From the NCBI GenBank assembly GCA_000969725.1, contig JXSR01S003000.1: DNA of 24,784 nt; one strand, given 5' to 3'. Positions 17,961-24,784 of this stretch are shown in pieces. The stretch's first letter is position 1; every line of letters starts with the position of its first letter. Under the pieces are notes generated by a model. That model was not told where the DNA came from. It searched no databases and was given only the letters and a program-made list of their open reading frames with translations. Source of the DNA: Ophiothrix spiculata (lineage: Eukaryota; Echinodermata; Ophiuroidea; Amphilepidida; Ophiotrichidae). Position numbers and translations under genes: made by a program.

Positions 17961-18305
17961 CAGTGCCGTACGAAGCGGGGGTCCAGGGGGGGGCACTCGC
18001 TCCCCCTGGCTCGAAAAATCGGGATGCTGGCGGGACAAAAATTAAAATATCGGGACGATAGTTTACTACTTTTACCGTCCCGATATTACTGTCCCGCAAA
18101 TTTTTAGTCAAAATAAGCCACTTTTAGCTCAAATAATACAATTTAACAAGTTTTTATATCGATTTTTGGTTGAAAATAGCGAAATGTTCGCGCGCTACGC
18201 GCGCATTACAAACAAATTGACGATATATACATCGGGACGAAACATGAATTTCGGGACGGTAAATGTGTTTGCCCTCCTTGGCTTACATACCTTCGTACGG
18301 CCCTG
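17961..18305. mobile_element. Non-autonomous hAT element with 8-bp duplication ATCTGACT
   Basis: It begins CAGTGCCGTACGAAG and its other end, inverted, is CAGGGCCGTACGAAG (14 of 15). ATCTGACT flanks it on both sides (17953-17960 and 18306-18313) without mismatch. CAG ends plus an 8-bp duplication are the hAT hallmark. Inside are six CGGGAC motifs: 18031, 18051, 18233 and 18252 forward, 18077 and 18091 inverted, which suit transposase-binding subterminal repeats. A GCGCGCTACGCGCGC phrase lies at 18190-18204. No transposase is present. Confidence 0.92.
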
Positions 18306-18311
18306 ATCTGA

Positions 18312-18327
18312 CTAGTAGGCCTACTAG
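18312..18327. repeat. 16-bp perfect palindrome CTAGTAGGCCTACTAG
   Basis: It overlaps the last two bases of the right hAT target duplication. Possibly part of the insertion site; no function inferred. Confidence 0.4.
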
Positions 18328-19149
18328 CTCCTACTGACTACAGTTAATGTATAATATCATTATCGCTCCACATTTGTTTCACTGTAAAAAATAAATGTAA
18401 AATTTAATGCGCTATGCCTATGTGATTTGGACACGTTTTTCCAATTGTTATGAAAATTATCTTGATTTTGCAACTAGAAAGCCCAGTAGTTTATGTCTCT
18501 CTTCAGAGAGAGATTGCATAGTTTGCAATCTGGTGCATATGAGGAGAGTTGAGCCATTAGGCTAGTAGGGCAGAGTTGAGTCTGAGTTGACCATAGAAAA
18601 TTCATGTGTTATATTGACAAAAAATATTTTCGAGTAGAATTATACCATAGATTTACTTAGAAGTAACCACAGTAACCACACTGATTATATTTCACACCAT
18701 TTTGGAATAAGAAATACCAAAATGCAAAAATAAAAAAATCCCAAATAATTTTTGTATTTTGTGTCTGACTCTCCTTCACCACTGGCTCAACCTTTCTTTA
18801 CCCATGAGAGAGTTGAGCAACTTTGCCAATTTTTTCTACACCTTTCCTGTGTATAGGCTGCAACAATTGGTGCAACTGTCACATTTATATTAAGTAAATA
18901 AACCCTCTAAAGTTTTACTTCAGACAAAATAAAACCGTTTTTTAACGTTCAAAAAACCTTATTTGGCTAGCTGGCATACCAAAGGGAATCTTTATACCCA
19001 CGATAGATGTGCTGCTCTCTATTTTTCCCCAAATCCCTGAATATTGATATATGACATAAGATTCAGTTTAAACCATTCAATTGTAAAGTGCTCAACAAAA
19101 AAGGGGAGCATAATACATCAATATTTTGACTTACCAATATTCTTTTTTT
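18328..19149. other. Unassigned sequence with two adjacent small hairpins
   Basis: 18496-18511 (TCTCTC-TTCA-GAGAGA) and 18512-18530 (GATTGCA-TAGTT-TGCAATC) are perfect stem-loops with no gap between. AGAGTTGAG phrases recur at about 18546, 18572 and 18806. No gene seen. Confidence 0.4.
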
Positions 19150-19258
19150 GCCGTGTTTGACAGCACTGCACTGTTCGTAGGGGTCATTGTAGATCCTCAC
19201 TCATTATGCTGAGTGTTTCTGATGAGTGGGGGTCTACAAGAGTACTGTCAAACACAGC
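19150..19258. repeat. 109-nt fold-back sequence (short TIR element or hairpin RNA)
   Basis: Outer arms 19150-19167 and 19241-19258 pair at 16 of 18 positions (GCCGTGTTTGACAGCACT type). Inner arms 19189-19204 and 19222-19237 pair at 16 of 16, counting two G-U pairs, around a 17-base loop. A 21-base bulge lies on the left only. Flanks TTACCA and TGGTAA extend the symmetry outward. The outward extension favours a small TIR element; the large one-sided bulge argues against a normal microRNA precursor. Confidence 0.6.
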
Positions 19259-19275
19259 ATAATCATGGTAATAAG

Positions 19276-19553
19276 ATGTGTTAAGTCCAAACAACTTTAT
19301 GTTATAAAAACATTGATATAATACATTTTTTTTTCCCGGAAAGGACATCCTTAAACATGTTTATAGATGCCTATGTCGTAATTGCACCTACCCAACCAAA
19401 CAAGAGTTAGATACCCCAACCCCTGTTAAAATGTGTTAGCATTCATATGTTAATAAACCTTGAAAATTTTTATTGATTTGCCGCAAAGTTGTATCTTTCC
19501 ATCATAAAATTCAAATTTTTCTGAAACTCATTAACACGAATATAGCTGGACAT
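19276..19553. other. Unassigned sequence
   Basis: Nothing recognisable. Confidence 0.35.
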
Positions 19554-19775
19554 AGTGAGTTTTGAAAAAATATGCAATTTTCAAAGTTACCATTTTCTTT
19601 AAAAAGATGATATATATTTATGATTTTACAATTAAAATAACCAATTCTGGATGTTTGAATATTAGACTTCAGATTTAATTCGAAAAAAAAAAATGTAACA
19701 CAAAAAACATGATTTTCTTGGAATGAGTCGAAGTGGATGAGTCGAAGTGGATCGACTAAGTGAGTTTTGAAAAAA
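19554..19775 (+). repeat. 17-bp direct repeats flanking 188 bp that end in a 14-bp tandem
   Basis: AGTGAGTTTTGAAAAAA is exact at 19554-19570 and 19759-19775. The enclosed sequence finishes with two copies of ATGAGTCGAAGTGG (19723-19736 and 19737-19750). A retrotransposed fragment with a short-repeat tail and a 17-bp target duplication is possible, but the repeat is simple enough that chance cannot be excluded. Confidence 0.45.
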
Positions 19776-20284
19776 CACTTCAATTTCTCTAATGTCCTAA
19801 ATATTATATAAGCCACTTGTACACTTTTTTATTTTTTGAGTGTTTTGTTAGTTGTTGTTAATATCGATAGCCTTTTTGAGTTTCGATATGTCGAGAGTCA
19901 AACATCCGACATGTCGACAACATTCTCGATAATCACACAGTTTGATGTATAGGCTTGAGTTACAAGCTTGAAAAACATGTCATGGCAAAATTGAGCTTAA
20001 CTTTCAGACATTTTATGGTTGTTCTAATTAAATAATCACTATACAAAACATTGTCAAACAATTCTTGAGTGTGTCAGTCTTTGGTGCATTGACATATGGG
20101 TAGAGTAAGATTGACAGAAATGCTGAAAAATTAATTCCTTAGCAATTCACAATGTACAGAATCTTGTGCAGAGTGAGGAAAAATGAAAATCACATTTTAA
20201 CCAAGAATAAAACAGAACTGAGGAACATTTATTTGACCTCGGACACGTTCTGACCTTAAAGTACCTTTAGATATGATGGGGCAC
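19776..20284. other. Unassigned sequence
   Basis: No gene. A cluster of CGATATGTCGAGA and CCGACATGTCGAC phrases lies near 19885-19920. Confidence 0.4.
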
Positions 20285-20565
20285 AATTGAGGACCCTAGA
20301 ACCAGAAGGGGTTAAGTCACATTGAGTATAACTGACAAAAAGGGCACAATTCATATTATTTGTTTTATTTGCCTTAAGAATCTGTGCTTGAATGGTGTTG
20401 CTGTATCTCGCAGTGACTCTTACACATGCTCTGATCATCACATTACTACAAAACTTGTACAGAATGTAGAAATGAGATTTCTGTAGGCCTATAGCAGGAA
20501 ATTGACACAACTTAATTTTCAAGATTTTGTGACTTAATCACCTTTTAGTTCTAGGGTCCTCAATT
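20285..20565. mobile_element. 281-bp TIR element, AATTGAGGACCCTAGAAC ends
   Basis: The left arm (20285-20321) and right arm (20529-20565) are inverse copies over about 37 bases, with an uninterrupted AATTGAGGACCCTAGAAC and then GTTAAGTCACA / GATTAAGTCACA. The core has no coding capacity. The target duplication is not clear. Confidence 0.85.
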
Positions 20566-20669
20566 AAGCTTTGTGATGTTAGTGACATATTGAAAAAGAA
20601 TGATCCTGTGATGCCAAATATTATTAGTTCCCCCTGCTTGTTCACGAAATACGGGCAAATATCTAGGGT

Positions 20670-21379
20670 CAGGGTGCCGTTTCATAAAACTTTAAGGATC
20701 GATCCTTAGCGTCAAATCGGTCCTGAATGCTAAGGATCGATCCTTAAATCAATCCTTAAATTTTGAGCGTTTCATAAAAACCAAAATACCAAATGTGTAC
20801 CCCAATGGAGACTTCTGATTTTAACTTTGATTGTAATAAAACTTCAAGCAAAAACACCAAACAGATGAATTTTGACCAAAAAAAACGAGTGTTCCGAAAG
20901 TGAAAATTTGCTCAAAAATACCATTGATTTTACACAGGGAAAACATATCGGAAAATGTATTCTAAAATATCATGTTAAATACATCGGTTCAAATTACATG
21001 GCGCACATATGTAATAAAGTTTAACTTTCTGCACATAAAGATATTTTCAGAATCACAAAATAATGTCAGATATTGGATAAAATCAAAATTACCTTCTCAG
21101 CGGAGCAAAATTCACCGCAGTTTTCACAAAGATGACAGCTAAATGTGTGGGCGATATCGAGTATCCTTTTTAAGGATCGATCCTTAACTTCGCTAGGCAC
21201 GGGCAACATCGGTATCATTAATAAGGATCGATAGATCTTTACGGTAAAGATTAATCTTTGCGTAGGATAGATTTTATGAAACGCTCAATAAGGATCGACC
21301 GTCCTTAGCTAGGATTAATCCTAAACAAAATCGGTTAAGGATCGATCCTTAAAACAAAGTTTTATGAAACGGCATCCTG
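20670..21379. mobile_element. 710-bp TIR element with reiterated TAAGGATCGATCCTTA palindromes
   Basis: The ends are CAGGGTGCCGTTTCATAAAAC and, inverted, CAGGATGCCGTTTCATAAAAC. Related sequence continues to an inner pair, GAGCGTTTCATAAAA (20766 region) and its inverse (21270 region), giving arms of about 100-125 bp. The 16-bp palindrome TAAGGATCGATCCTTA is perfect at 20693, 20731, 21171 and 21336. Partial copies lie at 21223 and near 21290. CAGG ends recall hAT, but the 8-bp flanks (TCTAGGGT and GTGCCATA) do not match, so the family is open. No transposase. Confidence 0.85.
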
Positions 21380-21539
21380 GTGCCATATTCCATGAGGCCT
21401 GACGATTTTATCCTTTTAAGTGTTAAGTGTCATAAATTCTGTAATCTTGTTGGCAAACTTATCATCAAAAATGAAATTTTAATCATAAAATCTTTATAAA
21501 GCATGGAAAGCCCCAAGTCACAGGCATGCTGCACGCTTG

Positions 21540-21605
21540 GTTGGGTGTGCGTGTATTGATCTAGGCGTGTACGCTTGCGTCACGACCAATGCGTACACGC
21601 TGAAT
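21540..21605. repeat. Relic related to the 13.2-kb TIR element
   Basis: GCGTACACGCTGAATT at 21590-21605 is identical to 13407-13422. GCGTGTACGC at 21563-21572 is an inverted partner. It looks like a shorter or degraded member of the same family. Confidence 0.5.
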
Positions 21606-21756
21606 TCCATATGTGATACACTATTACGCAGCAACTTAACGACACACACAAACACACTTTTAGTTCAATTGATAACGAGCAATATAGTGTTTGTGTATGA
21701 ATCACAGAATACTGGATATATTCAGGGTTTGGCTTATTTTTATTTCTGAAAATCAT

Positions 21757-22127
21757 TAAGGCTGTATCGACAAGCCTTTTGTCGACAATGTCTTTGACAA
21801 AACCAATTTCACTCGTTGTCGACAAGACTGTTTACGTGTTGACAAACTCGACAAAAATAAAATCAAATAGATACTAGAGGAATATAGTATTTACCCTGAT
21901 ATTTTACTTGTCTTGGCATAAGTTTTTTGATCACATTGTCATTTATTCCATCGCAGTATCGCCACATTGATTTCAATTGAAGGGGGTGATGAATTAAACA
22001 GAGTGCCACGAGTTCAGTCCTCTTGGCTGAATATTTACAAAATTTATTGTCGACAGTGTTGCGACATCAGTCGCTTGATTTCGGGGCTTTGTCATCAACG
22101 CAAATGCTTGCCGATACTATAGCCCTA
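21757..22127. mobile_element. Candidate TIR element, TAAGGCTGTATCGACAAGC ends
   Basis: The left end TAAGGCTGTATCGACAAGCC resembles the inverted right end TAGGGCTATAGTATCGGCAAGC (22106-22127), allowing a 2-base gap. Inside the left end the palindrome TTGTCGACAA occurs twice (21779-21788 and 21816-21825), with further TCGACAA or GTCGACA phrases at 21767, 21853 and 22048. The TAAGGCTG start echoes the 399-850 element. Boundaries are tentative. Confidence 0.5.
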
Positions 22128-24784
22128 AAAATCATGAATACGGGTTTTGTTTAAAATATGTTTGACCAATGAGATTACAGAATTTGTGTACACGAAAGGA
22201 TAATTTGTGATATTTATCACTAAGCCTCCATTCTTATTAGAAAATACATGGAAATTAATTTAACATTACAACAAATATTTGTTACACAGACAGTACCAAA
22301 TGTTTTGAAATCCATAATTAGTATGGTTGGCCCTAAATGTTTTATTTGTTATTGTAATCAATACAGCCTGATTCCATTCGTGACTTAAACAAATCAGGTT
22401 TTATGATATTTTTTTTATTATTTTTAAGCATTTAGATTTATTTCATCTTCAAAGTATAAAGGCAATTCACAGAAGGTTGTCAATAATATGCAGTATTACA
22501 ATATAGCAGTTGGGACATTATTAGTCAGATTTATTGCAAATCAATAATGGTAACACCCAACATGGAATTTGTAATATCACATGCACAATGCCACAGCTGT
22601 TTTCTAGCAATATGGATGATATTTGATAATGCGTAAAGGACTTACCCAATGTTTACAGAAAAAAGGTCATTTTCTTAAATGGTGTTGCTATAATCCATCC
22701 TAAACATGCCATCATGTGTTGCATCGTGATTGGTGACTATCATGCACAAGCCCCGGGCACATTAGGCCTTGGCTGTTCTCATGTGGTGTGTACCTGGGTT
22801 CTATGTTCCATTGTTCCCGGCCTAATGTCGCCACACATACAATAACCCTTACTAAGTGACCTTATGTATGGCGGATTCTCCCGGTGTTTGGCGCATGACT
22901 ATACGTGGATTTAGGGTTTGCAACAGGAAGTCAATCTGTACCGAAATTTTAGCCCAAACACAGTTTTGCCTGTAAAACTAATAAGCCGTGACATAAGCTC
23001 CTGCAATCCATATACATGACAGCGGGTAATTTGAATTGTTGTTTGGGATGGATGGTAGTGCGCATCCATTTTACACCTATTTGGGTACATCATTATCCTT
23101 TAACAGTGCATTGTGGGATTAAATTTCGGGCTCAATTGATTTCCGGTTGGGAAACCCAAAATCTGCGTATTGGGGACAATGGAAAACAGAACAAAGGCAC
23201 ACACCACAGGGGAACAGCCTATGGATACCCGGAGGTCACTCAAGTATAGTGTTACAGGCATAGCCTGACCAAAAAAAGGTGAATTAGGGTTGTTTTTAGG
23301 ATTGAAGGGTGAATCAGGTGATGCCATTTAGTGTATCAAAAACAGCCATATTCAAGAAATAGGGTACTTTTTCAAACCCTAGTGTTAAAACTGTATTAGG
23401 TAAATACCGATTTAGAGTATGAATTGGGCAAAAAAGGATATATTTTGGCTTCAGAAACAATCACCCTTTAGGTTTTTTTTGAAAAACTGTGGTCATATTT
23501 TGTCAAAGAAACAAATATCAAAGTATAGATCTCCAGAACATTGTAGAAGGGCAGCATACAAAAATGAAGATCAGAATGAACATATGGATAAGATTTCAAT
23601 GAAATGTCTCATATAATGACTTAGCATTAACATGTACAATGTACAAGTTTAATTGTTCCAGGTCAATGGGTACCTATTTGTTCTGCATGTTTCCTCCTCA
23701 ACAGCATAAAAATAGGTTGCATGACTGTTGATGTGTTTTTACATCATAACGGCGCCAAATATTGACCGATTACAACACTTTAAAAAGTAGATTAATATGT
23801 TCTTCATGGAATAAAAAGCGAACTCTGCCAATTTATAGTTTTGAACATATAGAATGAGGGTCTCCTTGCACCCCAGGTATAGACCAAAATAGCACAAATC
23901 CTATACATCCAATGTTAAAACATGGATTATTTTAGACTGGACAAGAGTGTTCTAACTTCATAACGACGACGTTTCTCAACCGAATTGAACAAGATTTCAG
24001 GGGAATGGTTGTAAATATACGTTGTTTGGAACTGAGGGCAAGCTAAGAAAAAGTAATGTTTATCTTTTTTTCTTATGTCATGCGAAAGTCAAAAGACCTA
24101 TTTTATCTATGTTATATCATTAGGAGTGGGCTATAGAGGGTCACATTTAGGTCATGGTTTCAGAACATGCTCCTCACACCTTAATTTGATGAGTTGATGG
24201 GTACCGACACCAAATCTGAAAAAAAAATCGAAAAAAGTGCGAATTTCAGACTGCTTTGGCCGAATATTCAAAAAATCCAAGATGGCCACCAGCAGTCTTA
24301 AAAATCAAATGTTTTTATCATTTTATCAGACTTTTATTTTTTTTCTCTTACAATAAAGACTTAAGTTTATAAAAGCAATGTACAGAAATCCATTGATGAA
24401 GGTTTCGTAAAATTTCGACTTGTCGTTTTCGCAAAACGGACAATTTTGATCAAAATTTTGCATGAGGTCGCTTTCCATCGTTACTCGCAAGTTAACACTC
24501 GCCACTTCTTAAAAAGCATTCAAAATTGTAGACAATCATTACATTGATCCACCCAAGAAATATGAGCGGTCTATTGCAAATAGTTTGGATCGCGTTGTCA
24601 ATTTTTGTGTTAAAAATCAGTCAAAATTCAAAATACATGGTAAAAAAGTTCGTTGACCTGTACAGTATTTCAATTAGACTTAGAAACGGCATTCGAGAAA
24701 CACAAAAAAGAGTACTGTATGAAAACCGTTTGAGCTAGAATGTTCAAATTTCATGTGTGTGTCAAAATAATTATTTCCTTTCAT
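22128..24784. other. Unassigned non-coding sequence
   Basis: No gene, RNA or clear mobile element is recognised in these 2.6 kb. Small items: an inverted pair ACATTAGGCC / GGCCTAATGT (22759-22768 and 22819-22828), and a doubled TGTACA near 23635-23645. Open frames of 60-77 codons around 22911-23327 overlap one another on both strands and have no motif. The sequence could be intron or intergenic DNA. Confidence 0.4.

Noticed and set aside
17716..18111. Three open frames over 17.7-18.1 kb
   Set aside because: They span the junction of a TIR element, a truncated hAT end and a hAT MITE, so they cannot be a host gene.
19150..19258. Confident microRNA gene
   Set aside because: A 21-nt one-sided bulge separates the stems and the symmetry continues into the flanks, which fits a TIR element better.
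20670..21379. hAT assignment from CAGG ends
   Set aside because: The 8-bp flanks on the two sides do not match.

Overview
The window looks like non-coding DNA from an animal genome: AT-rich, full of short simple-sequence runs, with no open reading frame that resembles a host gene. The mix fits a repeat-rich marine invertebrate: hAT-type ends, a non-LTR retrotransposon relic, many small terminal-inverted-repeat (TIR) elements, and a satellite-like block rich in 'gtccggcgtccgg'. An echinoderm, hemichordate or amphioxus would be plausible, but this is inference and the sequence does not fix the species. The only protein-coding remains are two pieces of one decayed reverse transcriptase.

Layout. 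0.4-0.85 kb holds a TIR element with arms over 100 bp; a broken relative lies at 3.14-3.36 kb. 0.98-1.27 kb is a second TIR element. 1.55-3.03 kb holds dispersed and tandem repeats, including two identical 162-bp units. 3.36-6.37 kb is a 5'-truncated, frameshifted RTE-like LINE. It is split by a 1.45-kb TIR element that carries a nested 249-bp CACTG-ended element and a 76-bp copy of the LINE it sits in. 6.5-6.9 kb has a strong 34-nt hairpin. 7-10 kb is mostly featureless. Around 10.0 kb there is a cluster of AP-1, E-box and CRE sites with a good splice donor on the minus strand. 10.13-10.40 kb is a TIR element with an AAT duplication. 10.75-10.84 kb is a very short retrotransposed fragment flanked by a perfect 13-bp duplication. 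13.2-15.4 kb has three TIR elements. Two of them have TTAAGG ends, and this region carries six copies of a GGGGTCACCG motif. 15.4-16.07 kb ends in a poly(A) signal and A12 tract. 16.66-17.76 kb is a 1.1-kb element with perfect 25-bp TIRs. 17.96-18.31 kb is a non-autonomous hAT element with an exact 8-bp target duplication. 19.15-19.26 kb is a long hairpin. 20.29-20.57, 20.67-21.38 and 21.76-22.13 kb are three more inverted-repeat elements. 22.13-24.78 kb shows nothing I can assign.

The genes do not form a pathway. The interest lies in insertion order and in short iterated motifs inside the non-autonomous elements. The clearest case is the element in the LINE: the LINE decayed first, the TIR element landed in it, the TIR element then gained a copy of LINE sequence from 13 bp outside its own end, and a CACTG element landed in its left TIR (relative order of the last two unknown).
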